Positions 42,612-51,521 of a stretch of 64,000 bases of DNA are shown here, piece by piece; the first letter of the stretch is position 1; the number at the start of each line of letters is the position of its first letter. A model generated the notes under the pieces. The model was not told the DNA's origin, did not search any database, and was given only the letters and a program-made list of their open reading frames with translations. A program made the translations under genes and the position numbers. Source of the DNA: Bacillus_BD oryzisoli_A (GTDB taxonomy: Bacteria > Bacillota > Bacilli > Bacillales > Cytobacillaceae); the NCBI RefSeq assembly GCF_043641075.1, contig NZ_JBHZRC010000002.1, forward strand, positions 496,001 through 560,000, given 5' to 3'.

Positions 42612-42773
42612 TCTACTACGATGAATTCCAGTAGCCTATTCCCCTTTTCACAGTTTATTTTGGAAAACATCAACAGGTTTTCATGCGTAATACCTAAATA
42701 AAATTGTAAACAAAGAGTTCCGTACCCGTGGTTCCCAAACCAATGAACCCGTCCCCGCGGTCCTCTCCCCTCC

Positions 42774-44366
42774 TTACATCATGGCTTCAATTAAGATAAT
42801 TTCATCCATTGCCGTAAGTGCCCCTTTGAATATCGTGTCAAATTCATCCATCGTTCTAGCCTTCATCCCCTTAATTCCGAAGCTCGCTGCTAGCTGAACA
42901 AAATCAGGGTTCTCGAAGGTTACGCCGTAGCTTTCTCCGAACAGCTTGTTCATTTGCTGGACCTCTAGCTTCAGCTTGGAATCATTTAGAACAATAATAA
43001 TAAAAGTAAGGCCCAGCCGTTTGGCCGTCTCGATTTCAGCAATATTCATTAATGCCCCGCCATCGCCGGTGATACAAATAACAGGATCCTGCGGGCAAGC
43101 GAGTTTCGCACCGATGGATCCAGGAATGGCGATTCCCATTGATGCCAGCCCGTTTGAGACGATAAGCCGGTTTGGCCTTTGCGGCTGATACGTTCTAGCA
43201 ATCGATACCTTATGGGCACCCACATCTGATACAACAATCGTGTTGTCCTCTGCTATTTTTTCAATAGAATGAAGAATCTCCTCGATTGTAAAATGCTTAT
43301 TTTGCGACGTTTCGGGCTGACTAGAGATTAGCTGATATTCCTTCATGATTCTTTCCCTGAGGTTCCCGAATGGAGCCCACGATTTGGCAGGGAGCCCCGA
43401 TTGATTTAAGGATTCAAGGATTTTCTTCATGCTGCCAACGCATTCCACTTCAACTGGATAGTACTCATTAACCTCTGCAGACAATGTATCAATATGTAAC
43501 ACAGGTAGTTTCTTTTTGTTCCAATGCTTTGGAAGCTTCTCCACAAAATCGTAACCAATTGTTATGAGTAAATCAGCTTCTTCGAGACCGGGCAGTACCT
43601 CATCATTTTCATTAAATCCAAACGTAAAATAATTGGAAGGATGCTCTTTTTCTAAAATCCCCTTTGCCATAAAGCTGTGAGTAACAGGTACTTTTAACGT
43701 ATTGATAAAGGTCTGCAGCTCAGGAACGGCATCCTGTCTTACCACACCGTTCCCAATGACGATAAACGGTTTCTTTCGGTTTTGAATGAGGGTACAGGCA
43801 GCCTGTATCGTCTCCGCCGCAGCTACTGTTTCAGGCAACGGGGATACAGGCAATGGATGACCCGCGATGTCTTGCGTTAAAAAGTTCTCCGGCAGCACGA
43901 CCGCAACCGAGCCTGGTTTCTCCATTTGCGCCAATCTGAACGCTTTCCGAATAACTGTCGGAACCGCCAGTGACTCTTTGATTTGAGTACTCCACTTAGT
44001 TACGGGTTCGCATAATGTAACGATATCTAGATATTGATGTGATTCGTCATGGTTCCGCTCCACGTCAGCCTGCCCCATTAAAGCAACCACTGGTGAATGA
44101 TCGAGCTGCGCACTGGCGAGACCGGTTACCAGGTTTGTTGCCCCGGGACCTAACGTGGATAAACAAACACCCGCTTTTTTGGCTAACCTTCCATATACAT
44201 CCGCCATAAAAGCAGCGCCTTGTTCATGCCTTACATTCACATATTGAATTTGGTTTGATTTGGAAAGCGATTCAGCGAGATCCAGCGTCTCTGTGCCAAC
44301 GATTCCAAATACATACTCCACACCTTCTGCTTCTAAACATTTGATGATACAATCGGATACTTTCAT
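42774..44366 (-). CDS. Thiamine-pyrophosphate enzyme, acetolactate-synthase-type
   Basis: A 530-residue member of the TPP enzyme family that includes acetolactate synthase, which joins two pyruvates with loss of CO2. MKVSDCIIKCLEAEGVEYVF then GIVGTETLDLAESL and VRHEQGAAFMADVYGRLAKK carry the catalytic Glu; LGPGATNLVTGLASAQLDHS follows; and the C-terminal cofactor motif is ITGDGGALMNIAEIETAKRL then IIIVLNDSKLKL. AAAGGAGG precedes the ATG. No regulatory small subunit is adjacent, which suits a catabolic (AlsS-like) enzyme, but alsD and alsR are also missing. Other 2-keto acid decarboxylases or carboligases remain possible. Confidence 0.78.
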   Translation of the reverse strand: MKVSDCIIKCLEAEGVEYVFGIVGTETLDLAESLSKSNQIQYVNVRHEQGAAFMADVYGRLAKKAGVCLSTLGPGATNLVTGLASAQLDHSPVVALMGQADVERNHDESHQYLDIVTLCEPVTKWSTQIKESLAVPTVIRKAFRLAQMEKPGSVAVVLPENFLTQDIAGHPLPVSPLPETVAAAETIQAACTLIQNRKKPFIVIGNGVVRQDAVPELQTFINTLKVPVTHSFMAKGILEKEHPSNYFTFGFNENDEVLPGLEEADLLITIGYDFVEKLPKHWNKKKLPVLHIDTLSAEVNEYYPVEVECVGSMKKILESLNQSGLPAKSWAPFGNLRERIMKEYQLISSQPETSQNKHFTIEEILHSIEKIAEDNTIVVSDVGAHKVSIARTYQPQRPNRLIVSNGLASMGIAIPGSIGAKLACPQDPVICITGDGGALMNIAEIETAKRLGLTFIIIVLNDSKLKLEVQQMNKLFGESYGVTFENPDFVQLAASFGIKGMKARTMDEFDTIFKGALTAMDEIILIEAMM

Positions 44367-44519
44367 AGTGCCTCCTTTAAGACTCAATCAAGAACACGAT
44401 ACTCGTTCTAGTTCTTCAAGAAATGTACCTTTCACTATTAGTTTGATGTAATAGAGGAGAGTTATTCGATTTAACCTCTCTCACTTTCCACCTTTGAAAA
44501 AAGAGAACCTCCCCTTTGT

Positions 44520-44671
44520 TTCCATAGAATTTTTGCATAAATGGTCCATTTTTTAGAATACTATTACTTGTATCTGCAAGTGAAACTGGCGAAAATCTCG
44601 TTTTACTTAATAGAGTTTGGTAAAAAAATACAGAGCAACCACAAGGGTTACTCCGTCTTTAGTAAACAGCA
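44520..44671. other. Remnant of a duplicated MarR locus (leader and terminator only)
   Basis: TTTTGCATAAAT, TAGAATACTATTACTTGTAT and CTGCAAGTGA appear here in the same order as in front of the MarR gene at 39.68-39.76 kb. Directly after this the sequence matches the terminator region that follows that gene (TACTCCGTCTTTAGT against TACTCTGTCTTTAGT). About 480 bases of MarR coding sequence are missing. The CBO0543 paralogue follows in the same relative position in both loci. Confidence 0.65.
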
Positions 44672-45268
44672 TCATACTATATCCTCTAGCTTTGAAAAAT
44701 AAAAGCAATTAACAATGGAGTCTATCTTCCGTGAAAATGGATGTTTACTTTTGATTGGTACCTTAAATTTAAAAATGAAGAATATAATCGAACAAATGGT
44801 AAGAATACACGTAAGCCATGGTCTTTTCGTAAATAGGAAGCTATACACATACATCATCAAATAAAGCAAGCCCGACCAAAAAATATTCCACCCGTGCCTA
44901 TATTGAATCAGTTTTTGCTTGTGTGAAATGTATTCAACCCCACTTGAGTATATAACCCATTTAACTAGATAACACATCCTCTTGTACAAGGTGTTTGGAA
45001 GTTTTGAAAGAAATAAAAGGACAAGCAATGGAGTCACAATCAAAATGTGAATTGTACGCAAGATTGTCCAATTGAAATTCAAGGGTGTAAAATCCCAAAC
45101 CAGATGCCTTTTACACAATTTGTAATACAACGTATGTACGATCATGACATAGCATAACGTTTTATAATGCTTAGGAATGTCGCGCCAAGTCTTACCACCA
45201 ACATTTAATCCTACTACCAGCAGCATTAAGGCGATATGCTTCCATCTCATCAATTGTTTTTTCCTCAT
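44672..45268 (-). CDS. CBO0543-type integral membrane protein, copy 2
   Basis: A 198-residue paralogue of the protein at 40310-40906, with the same length and no gaps needed in the alignment. Conserved blocks: GKTWRDIPKHYKTLCYVMIV, YYKLCKRHLVWDFTPLNFNW, HILIVTPLLVLLFLSKLPNT, IQYRHGWNIFWSGLLYLMMY and KFKVPIKSKHPFSRKIDSIV. Divergence is spread evenly, so both copies appear to be under selection. AGGTGGA precedes the ATG. The two paralogues are about 4.4 kb apart, with an acetolactate-synthase-type gene and YdhK between them. Function unknown. Confidence 0.75.
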   Translation of the reverse strand: MRKKQLMRWKHIALMLLVVGLNVGGKTWRDIPKHYKTLCYVMIVHTLYYKLCKRHLVWDFTPLNFNWTILRTIHILIVTPLLVLLFLSKLPNTLYKRMCYLVKWVIYSSGVEYISHKQKLIQYRHGWNIFWSGLLYLMMYVYSFLFTKRPWLTCILTICSIIFFIFKFKVPIKSKHPFSRKIDSIVNCFYFSKLEDIV

Positions 45269-45408
45269 GTTTATCCACCTGTATATATTTTTATCTATAG
45301 TTTTCGTTTCTCATTTACAAATTATGTATTTTATCATGACCGGCAGCTTCCCATTTTTTAGGGCATTGGCTATGCGCTTGAAATAAACTCTTTGTTTTAA
45401 AAAATAAA

Positions 45409-45444
45409 AGGCTAATTACCACATCAAACACTGGTAATTAGCCT
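45409..45444 (-). terminator. Terminator of the urease operon
   Basis: Perfect 13-base arms AGGCTAATTACCA (45409-45421) and TGGTAATTAGCCT (45432-45444). On the minus strand it is followed by TTTATTTTTT. It lies 150 bases after the stop of the nickel transporter gene, the last gene of the urease cluster; nothing else is visible in 45445-45591. Confidence 0.8.
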
Positions 45445-45591
45445 CTGTATCTACTAGCCATTGTCTCTAAAGACTATAAAAATACTAATCTTACAAACAA
45501 TACTGCCATCGTCAGCTAACCAAAATACTGAGCTTCACTACGAATAGAAATCTCAGCTCCTACGCTTTTAGATGCAATATGTATTCTATTT

Positions 45592-46308
45592 TTATATAAA
45601 AAGAGCAAACAAGCCTTCGTTAACACCTAAATTATACATATAATATAGACCAAAAATGGTACTAATGACTCCGGTTGCTATTCCTAATGTACCGCTTATA
45701 TTCCCACGCTTTTTACTTAACACAAAAGGAATGCCAATAATGGTTGTAAAGAAAAGCATCCCAATAACGGTTCCCGCTCCAAAAATAAAGATATAAATGG
45801 CAGCTTCCCCTACGTTTTTAACGGTACTCATGGTTAATAGAACCATTGCACCGCTTCCTGCAAGACCATGTACTAAGCCAATCAACATGGATTTTACATA
45901 GGATGCCTTTTTATGCTCGTGCTGATGATCATGCTCGCCGCTATTTTGATGGGAATGAACATGTTTATGGAGCTCCCCATCATGCTGATGTTGATGGACA
46001 TGGACATTTTTAAAGGAAATGATCGTTTTCACACCAAGATAAACAAGCATTATTCCTACTAAAAATTCTAACGACATCGCCAGCTTCTCTGGAATTTCGC
46101 CTTTCATCAGAATGACAATAATCCCGACAATAAATAAGGTTAGCGTATGACCGATTCCCCAGAATACACCTGCCAACGAAGAATGCCATAGCTTTTTGCT
46201 TTTACTAGCGATCGTGGATACGGCAATGACGTGATCTGGTTCTATCGCATGCTTGATTCCTAATATAAAACCCAGAGCTAAAATTGAGAAAAAGGTAACC
46301 TCCATCAT
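45592..46308 (-). CDS. ureH: Nickel transporter UreH (HisX4D-type)
   Basis: Supplies Ni2+ for urease. A 238-residue membrane protein of the UreH/HupE-NixA group with six or seven segments. The first helix carries LGFILGIKHAIEPDHVIAVS, which contains the nickel signature HAxEPDH, and the second GVFWGIGHTLTLFIVG. A His-rich cytoplasmic loop (HVHQHQHDGELHKHVHSHQN then SGEHDHQHEHK) may buffer nickel. GLVHGLAGSGAMVLL is the matching helix of the second half. GGGGAG lies six bases before the chosen ATG. It is the last gene of the cluster and is separated from ureD by a hairpin, as in Bacillus sp. TB-90. Confidence 0.88.
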   Translation of the reverse strand: MMEVTFFSILALGFILGIKHAIEPDHVIAVSTIASKSKKLWHSSLAGVFWGIGHTLTLFIVGIIVILMKGEIPEKLAMSLEFLVGIMLVYLGVKTIISFKNVHVHQHQHDGELHKHVHSHQNSGEHDHQHEHKKASYVKSMLIGLVHGLAGSGAMVLLTMSTVKNVGEAAIYIFIFGAGTVIGMLFFTTIIGIPFVLSKKRGNISGTLGIATGVISTIFGLYYMYNLGVNEGLFALFI

Positions 46309-46334
46309 GATTTCTCCCCCCACTTCTTGTTAAA

Positions 46335-46361
46335 ACCCAGCAATTAACCTAATCGCTGGGT
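46335..46361 (-). terminator. Hairpin between ureD and ureH
   Basis: ACCCAGC (46335-46341) pairs with GCTGGGT (46355-46361), and inner ATTA/TAAT pairs extend the stem. On the minus strand TTTTAAC follows. It could partially terminate transcription between the accessory genes and the nickel transporter, or protect the mRNA. Confidence 0.6.
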
Positions 46362-46368
46362 CCTACCA

Positions 46369-47193
46369 CTAATATTTTCTTAAAAAGCTCGGTTTCTTAT
46401 TAAAACATTCTTGACTAATCATATGATGGAAGTCCGAAAATATTCTCTCAATGTTTTGTGTCGTATTGGCAAATACACGTACCGTAAACCCTGGGATTGG
46501 AAGTAAGGATATCCCTATTTTACATTGCTTTGAATAAGTAGATGTCGTCTGGTATAAACGATCAAGAAACTCATGATTGATACTCTCATGTATAACAATC
46601 ATCGAACCCAAATGGGAAAAGCCTTCCATTACCCCTAGGCTATTCATCCCCTGATTTGCTGGATTTAATTTGATATGATCATATACCACCAGTTCATCTT
46701 CCATATAGATTTCATTTAAAAGCTGAAGCACATCGTAGCTGAATTTTTCACCATTCGGTGACCATCCCGAGGTAATAATATCTGAGTAGAGCAGGGTACA
46801 GCCTTTTTCCATATGTATTACCGTTTTTTGCTTGTATCGTGCATCTTGATAACCAATTAGTGGGTCGGGAATATATTCTAAATAGCTGCCATCCTTCAAA
46901 TGAAATTCTACCTCTTGATAGGCATGCTTCTGTGGTGTCTTATAGATTTTTGTTGCCCCTTGAGTCGTCAACGTGAGCTTCGCTTGTTTTTCTAATACTA
47001 CCTTCATCTGATAGCGGTCACCGTCTAAATAGCCTCCGCCAGGGTTTAAAAGATAATAACAGGCTTGACCGGATTCATCATGATAGATGGGACGCATCAC
47101 CTTAAATGCCCCTTGAAAATACACATTCTTTGCCACGGTCTTCCCATTTCTCTCTTCTGCACCTAAACGCAAAACGCCTGTCCAATCCTTCAT
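46369..47193 (-). CDS. ureD: Urease accessory protein UreD
   Basis: A scaffold protein (called UreH in some species) that binds apo-urease first and recruits UreF and UreG for nickel insertion. The 274-residue length is normal. Seen: YQGAFKVMRPIYHDESGQAC, YLLNPGGGYLDGDRYQMKVV, LTTQGATKIYKTPQKHAYQE and LEYIPDPLIGYQDARYKQKT, all conserved UreD blocks. Its start is one base after the ureG stop, so the two genes are probably translationally coupled. Confidence 0.93.
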   Translation of the reverse strand: MKDWTGVLRLGAEERNGKTVAKNVYFQGAFKVMRPIYHDESGQACYYLLNPGGGYLDGDRYQMKVVLEKQAKLTLTTQGATKIYKTPQKHAYQEVEFHLKDGSYLEYIPDPLIGYQDARYKQKTVIHMEKGCTLLYSDIITSGWSPNGEKFSYDVLQLLNEIYMEDELVVYDHIKLNPANQGMNSLGVMEGFSHLGSMIVIHESINHEFLDRLYQTTSTYSKQCKIGISLLPIPGFTVRVFANTTQNIERIFSDFHHMISQECFNKKPSFLRKY

Positions 47194-47194
47194 C

Positions 47195-47806
47195 TTACGC
47201 CAATCCTTTTAAGAGTGCATCCTTCTTAATCCAGTCAATCACTTCATCAAGCCCTGTATGATCCTTTAAATTGGTAAAGACAAACGGTTTTTCGCCTCGG
47301 AATACCTTTGTATCGGATTCCATTACATCCAGACTTGCCCCAACGTGTGGTGCTAAATCGGTTTTATTAATGATAAATAGATCCGATTTGATCATTCCTT
47401 GTCCGCCTTTACGGGGGATTTTTTCCCCTTGGGCCACGTCGATAATATAGATGGAAAAGTCAACAAGCTCCGGGCTGAACGTAGCTGCCAGGTTATCTCC
47501 GCCGCTTTCCACAAAAATAAGCTCAACATCTGGATGCTTTGCCTTTAATTCATCAATGGCGGCAAAATTCATCGAGGCATCTTCACGGATAGCCGTATGC
47601 GGGCATCCGCCTGTTTCGACACCAATAATGCGATCTGCCGGAAGCACCCCATTATTCATTAAGAATTTCGCATCTTCTTTTGTATAAATGTCATTTGTCA
47701 CAACGGCCATACTGATTTCATCCTGTAAATGACGCGTTAATTTTTCCACTAACATGGTTTTCCCTGCCCCAACAGGTCCTCCAACACCAATCTTAATTGG
47801 ATCCAT
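47195..47806 (-). CDS. ureG: Urease accessory GTPase UreG
   Basis: A SIMIBI-class GTPase whose GTP hydrolysis drives nickel delivery to urease. From MDPIKIGVGGPVGAGKTMLV (AAGGAAG upstream) the protein has 203 residues. The P-loop is GGPVGAGKT near residue 10; VVTNDIYTKEDAKFL follows; GVETGGCPHTAIREDASMNF contains the CPH metal-binding motif; VESGGDNLAATFSPELVDFS is the switch region; and INKTDLAPHVGA is the guanine-recognition NKxD motif. It is the sixth gene of the cluster. Confidence 0.96.
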   Translation of the reverse strand: MDPIKIGVGGPVGAGKTMLVEKLTRHLQDEISMAVVTNDIYTKEDAKFLMNNGVLPADRIIGVETGGCPHTAIREDASMNFAAIDELKAKHPDVELIFVESGGDNLAATFSPELVDFSIYIIDVAQGEKIPRKGGQGMIKSDLFIINKTDLAPHVGASLDVMESDTKVFRGEKPFVFTNLKDHTGLDEVIDWIKKDALLKGLA

Positions 47807-47824
47807 CACAAACACTTCCTTTTC

Positions 47825-48511
47825 TTATGACATAAAAATACGAATATTCACACGTTCATGTATCATTTGATATAATTCTAGGCCAGGTGAAACAATTCCA
47901 AAATCCTCTTCTTCTAGCCCTTGAATTTTTTCTGTTGCTTCTAGTAAAGCATCATGAAATTCCTGAATCGTCTTCTGCCCCGCGGTTTGCCCTAATGGAA
48001 TCGCCCGAACCGCATTTTGCACAAGACTAGAGACGGTAGAATACAAATAATACAAAATAGTCGTTGACATGGGAACCTCTAAATGATGGCCTACCATTGT
48101 AAAAACAATCGCTGGGTGACCGAAGGATTGTTTATTTTTGATTCGCTCCCGATATGCTGAAAGAATCGGAAAATCATAAAGTGATTGCACGAGGTTTAGC
48201 ATCCGTTCACCCATTCTTTGAGTGCCCTCTCGCGTTTCACGCGGTAAATTTTGAACCGTCAGCATGCGGTCTAATTTCCACACTTTTGCTAGATTTTTTT
48301 CCTCCAGTGCTTCATATACTAAGCGGGAAGCAAGCCCATCTGAATAGACGAGCTGCTCCTTTACATACGCATGGAGCCATTGTGAAAAAGTGGCTTGATC
48401 ATGCACTTTATCCTCTTGAATATAGCTCTCAAGACCATACGAATGACTAAAGGCTCCTGTAGGGAAGTTTGAATCGCATAGCTGGAATAGCGATAGCATA
48501 TTTTTATTCAT
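47825..48511 (-). CDS. ureF: Urease accessory protein UreF
   Basis: An all-helical partner of UreD that acts as a checkpoint for UreG during urease activation. The start MNKNMLSLFQLCDSNFPTGA leads straight into the conserved DSNFPTGAFSHSYGLESYIQ block and gives 228 residues. FGHPAIVFTMVGHHLEVPMS and QNAVRAIPLGQTAGQK are also family hallmarks. Its start overlaps the end of ureE by 8 bases. The frame extends upstream, but the extra part overlaps ureE further and is unlikely to be used. Confidence 0.93.
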   Translation of the reverse strand: MNKNMLSLFQLCDSNFPTGAFSHSYGLESYIQEDKVHDQATFSQWLHAYVKEQLVYSDGLASRLVYEALEEKNLAKVWKLDRMLTVQNLPRETREGTQRMGERMLNLVQSLYDFPILSAYRERIKNKQSFGHPAIVFTMVGHHLEVPMSTTILYYLYSTVSSLVQNAVRAIPLGQTAGQKTIQEFHDALLEATEKIQGLEEEDFGIVSPGLELYQMIHERVNIRIFMS

Positions 48512-48959
48512 GACTATGTCCAATATGGCGAAATGCCTGTTTTACCTTTCTTTCTTCCCGTTTGAAAGGAATTTGCAGTTCTTGAAGTAATTCTTCTACA
48601 AGATAATCATACTGAACAAGCATATCGTTATCCTCGAATTGAGCTGGCAGGTGACGATTCCCTAATTGATGAGCAATCGTTCCCATCTCCTTCAAGCTGC
48701 GCGGCTGGATCACTAATAAGTCATCTGAGAGAACATCCACCACGATTAAATTTTTTTCATCCATAAAGAGAACATCCCCAGCCATTAGATCCCGAGGTTG
48801 CTTTAAACGGATACCAATTTCCTTCCCATGATCCGTTGTTACCCGTTGGATCCGTTTCACTAAATGAGCGCTTTCCAGATACACTTTTTCAACATGGCGT
48901 CTAATAATTTCTTCTTTTTCCATTTCTTCCATATTTGTTACGATTTGTTCAACTATCAT
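48504..48959 (-). CDS. ureE: Urease accessory nickel chaperone UreE
   Basis: A dimeric metallochaperone that hands nickel to UreG. From MIVEQIVTNMEEMEKEEIIR (GAGGTGAGG upstream) it has 151 residues. The N-terminal peptide-binding domain includes DHGKEIGIRLKQPRDLMAGD, and the C-terminal metal domain has AHQLGNRHLPAQFEDNDMLV, including the interface His in GNRH. The tail ends GHSHE, much shorter than the His-rich tails of some UreE proteins. A longer in-frame start overlapping ureC is possible but not needed. Confidence 0.92.
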   Translation of the reverse strand: MIVEQIVTNMEEMEKEEIIRRHVEKVYLESAHLVKRIQRVTTDHGKEIGIRLKQPRDLMAGDVLFMDEKNLIVVDVLSDDLLVIQPRSLKEMGTIAHQLGNRHLPAQFEDNDMLVQYDYLVEELLQELQIPFKREERKVKQAFRHIGHSHE

Positions 48960-48969
48960 TATCCTCACC

Positions 48970-50682
48970 TCAAAATAGGAAATATCGTTGTCCCATTGGT
49001 ACCCAGTCAACCGGGTCACATGTAATTAATTCTCCGTTTACTTTTACCTCATAGGTTTGCGGGTCAACCGTAATTTCAGGAGTTTCGGAATTCAATTTCA
49101 TATCCTTCTTCGTTAATTTCCGAATGCCGCGAACCGGAAGAATGATTTTTTGCAAGCCAAGCTTTTCATGTACGTTGTTGTCAAAAGCAGTTTGAGAAAT
49201 GAAGGTAATGTTTGTACTAGAAAGAGCTTTTCCATACTGACCATACATCGGACGAGAAATAACCGGCTGTGGTGTTGGAATAGATGCATTCGCATCTCCC
49301 ATTAACCCTTCTACTACAAAGCCGCTTTTAATGACCATTTCAGGCTTTACACCGAAAAAGGCTGGATTCCAAATGACGAGATCGGCAATTTTCCCGACTT
49401 CAACCGACCCAACGTATTCTGAAATTCCATGTGTGATCGCAGGATTAATCGTATATTTAGCCACAAAACGCTTGGCCCGGTTATTATCAGAAAGTTCACG
49501 GTCACCTTGCAAAATGCCTCTTTGTTTTTTCATTTTGTCAGCTGTTTGCCATGCACGTAAAATGACTTCCCCAATCCGGCCCATTGCTTGTGCGTCCGAG
49601 CTCACCATGCTAAAAACACCCATATCTTGAAGAATATCCTCTGCCGCGATGGTTTCACGTCTAATCCGTGAATCGGCGAAAGCCAGGTCTTCAGGAATCG
49701 ATGGATTTAAGTGATGACACACCATTAGCATATCTAAATGCTCGTCAATGGTATTAACCGTATAAGGTAATGTCGGATTCGTAGAGGATGGCAGGACATT
49801 CATGTATCCGGCAGATTTAATTAAATCGGGGGCATGACCGCCGCCTGCACCTTCCGTATGGTACATGTGAATGACACGATCCTTCAGTGCTGCCATTGTA
49901 TTCTCTACAAAACCAGCTTCATTTAAGGTATCTGCATGCAGGGCAACCTGGACATCGTACTCTTCCGCTACACTTAGTGCATGGTCGATAGCTGATGGCG
50001 TGGCTCCCCAGTCTTCATGAACCTTCAATCCAATGGCACCGGCACGAACCTGTTCTTCAAGAGGTTCCTTCGAAGCCGCTTGTCCTTTTCCTGTAAACCC
50101 AACGTTAATCGGCAATCCTTCAGCCGCTTCAAGCATGCGATGCATATGCCATTCACCTGGAGTAACGGTTGTTGCTTTTGAACCAGCAGCAGGACCTGTT
50201 CCTCCTCCAATGACGGTAGTAAGACCTGAAGCTAGCGCGGTTCTCACCTGTTCCGGATTAATAAAGTGAACATGTGTGTCAATTCCTCCGGCAGTCACAA
50301 TCATCCCTTCACCTGCGATAATTTCTGTGCCTGCGCCAATGATAATATCCACCTTATCCATGACTAGCGGGTTGCCGGCCTTTCCAATTCCGGCAATTTT
50401 CCCGTCACGAATGCCAATGTCCGCTTTATAAATACCCGTGTAATCTAAGATGATCGCATTTGTAATCACGACATCCGCCATTCCCTCGCCTCTCGTAATT
50501 AAAGGGTGCTGCCCCATGCCATCACGGATTACCTTTCCGCCGCCGAATACCACCTCATCACCATATGAGGTGTAGTCCTTCTCTACTTGAATGATAATGT
50601 CCGTATCTGCTAGACGAATCGAATCCCCTGTCGTTGGACCATACATTTGAGCGTACTGTTTTCTCGACATCTTGAAACTCAT
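48970..50682 (-). CDS. ureC: Urease alpha subunit
   Basis: The catalytic subunit that hydrolyses urea to ammonia and carbamate at a dinuclear nickel site. It has 570 residues, as expected. Seen: the nickel ligands GGIDTHVHFINPEQ (His pair near 135), the carbamylated-lysine motif GLKVHEDWGATPSAIDHA near 217, HADTLNEAGF, HTEGAGGGHAPD with a further His, the mobile active-site flap MVCHHLNPSIPEDLAFA with its Cys and His, and SSDAQAMGR with the last metal ligand Asp. All catalytic residues are present. The start overlaps the ureB stop by four bases (ATGA). Confidence 0.98.
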   Translation of the reverse strand: MSFKMSRKQYAQMYGPTTGDSIRLADTDIIIQVEKDYTSYGDEVVFGGGKVIRDGMGQHPLITRGEGMADVVITNAIILDYTGIYKADIGIRDGKIAGIGKAGNPLVMDKVDIIIGAGTEIIAGEGMIVTAGGIDTHVHFINPEQVRTALASGLTTVIGGGTGPAAGSKATTVTPGEWHMHRMLEAAEGLPINVGFTGKGQAASKEPLEEQVRAGAIGLKVHEDWGATPSAIDHALSVAEEYDVQVALHADTLNEAGFVENTMAALKDRVIHMYHTEGAGGGHAPDLIKSAGYMNVLPSSTNPTLPYTVNTIDEHLDMLMVCHHLNPSIPEDLAFADSRIRRETIAAEDILQDMGVFSMVSSDAQAMGRIGEVILRAWQTADKMKKQRGILQGDRELSDNNRAKRFVAKYTINPAITHGISEYVGSVEVGKIADLVIWNPAFFGVKPEMVIKSGFVVEGLMGDANASIPTPQPVISRPMYGQYGKALSSTNITFISQTAFDNNVHEKLGLQKIILPVRGIRKLTKKDMKLNSETPEITVDPQTYEVKVNGELITCDPVDWVPMGQRYFLF

Positions 50683-51002
50683 CGGTTAGCCCCCTTTTCT
50701 AATGAACCGTCCACTTTATTATTAAATCCATACACACGACGTTCACCAGCAAAAGGAACTAATTCAATTTCCTTCTCATCACCAGGCTCGAAACGAACAG
50801 CAGCCCCAGCAGGAATGTTTAGGCGTTTTCCGTATGCATCCTCTCGATTGAATTGAAGGGCTTCATTCACTTCGTAAAAATGAAAATGTGAACCTACCTG
50901 AACTGGACGGTCACCTGTATTGGTTACAGTTAGTTTATGAACCGTTCTTCCTTCATTACAAATGATGTCTTCCTCTTTCAAAAATAATTGTCCCGGTTCC
51001 AT
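50679..51002 (-). CDS. ureB: Urease beta subunit
   Basis: A 107-residue structural subunit. MEPGQLFLKEEDIICNEGRT then TVTNTGDRPVQVGSHFHFYE and VNEALQFNREDAYGKRLNIP, with RFEPGDEKEIELVPFAGERR, are strongly conserved. It overlaps ureC by four bases and follows ureA after 21 bases. Confidence 0.97.
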   Translation of the reverse strand: MEPGQLFLKEEDIICNEGRTVHKLTVTNTGDRPVQVGSHFHFYEVNEALQFNREDAYGKRLNIPAGAAVRFEPGDEKEIELVPFAGERRVYGFNNKVDGSLEKGANR

Positions 51003-51023
51003 TTACCTATCTCCTATCGATTG

Positions 51024-51326
51024 TTATTTGACTGGACTATGTACAGTGACTAGCTTCGTTCCATCAGGAAAGGTTGCTTCTACCTGAATATCATCAAGCA
51101 TTTCTGGAATTCCTTCCATCACATCTTCACGCGACAAAATAGTCGTTCCATATTCCATCAATTCGGCAACTGTTTTCCCATCCCGTGCCCCTTCTAAAAC
51201 CTCATAGGTTATAATAGCAACCGCTTCTGGGTAGTTTAATTTTAACCCTCTTTCTTTCCGTCGTTTTGCAAGGTCTGCGGCAACCACAATCATGAGCTTA
51301 TCTATCTCACGTGGTAATAATTGCAT
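51024..51326 (-). CDS. ureA: Urease gamma subunit
   Basis: A 100-residue structural subunit, first gene of the operon ureABCEFGDH. MQLLPREIDKLMIVVAADLA is the usual start and has GGAGG upstream; the open frame extends 28 codons further but without support. RGLKLNYPEAVAIITYEVLE, ARDGKTVAELMEYGTTILSR and VEATFPDGTKLVTVHSP are conserved. The promoter must lie in the 195-base spacer to the divergent urea transporter gene; I could not identify boxes for TnrA, GlnR or CodY with confidence. Confidence 0.97.
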   Translation of the reverse strand: MQLLPREIDKLMIVVAADLAKRRKERGLKLNYPEAVAIITYEVLEGARDGKTVAELMEYGTTILSREDVMEGIPEMLDDIQVEATFPDGTKLVTVHSPVK

Positions 51327-51521
51327 AGGTAATCCTCCTACTATTTTGGATAACTTTAATGTAATAATCTCACCATATAAAGCATGACCAAATACAAATT
51401 TTCTAATCAATGGTATACGGCAAAACCAAGCATTTTTTTATCATAAATGAGGTTCCACTTGGGGAATGTATTTTATGTAATAGTTTGATAATTAAACAAA
51501 CTTTGGCTAAAGGAGCTCATT

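Noticed and set aside
42278..42634. 118-codon open frame on the plus strand
   Set aside because: It is a translation of tandem array 4; the 52-base period shifts the frame each copy, and no start signal is present.
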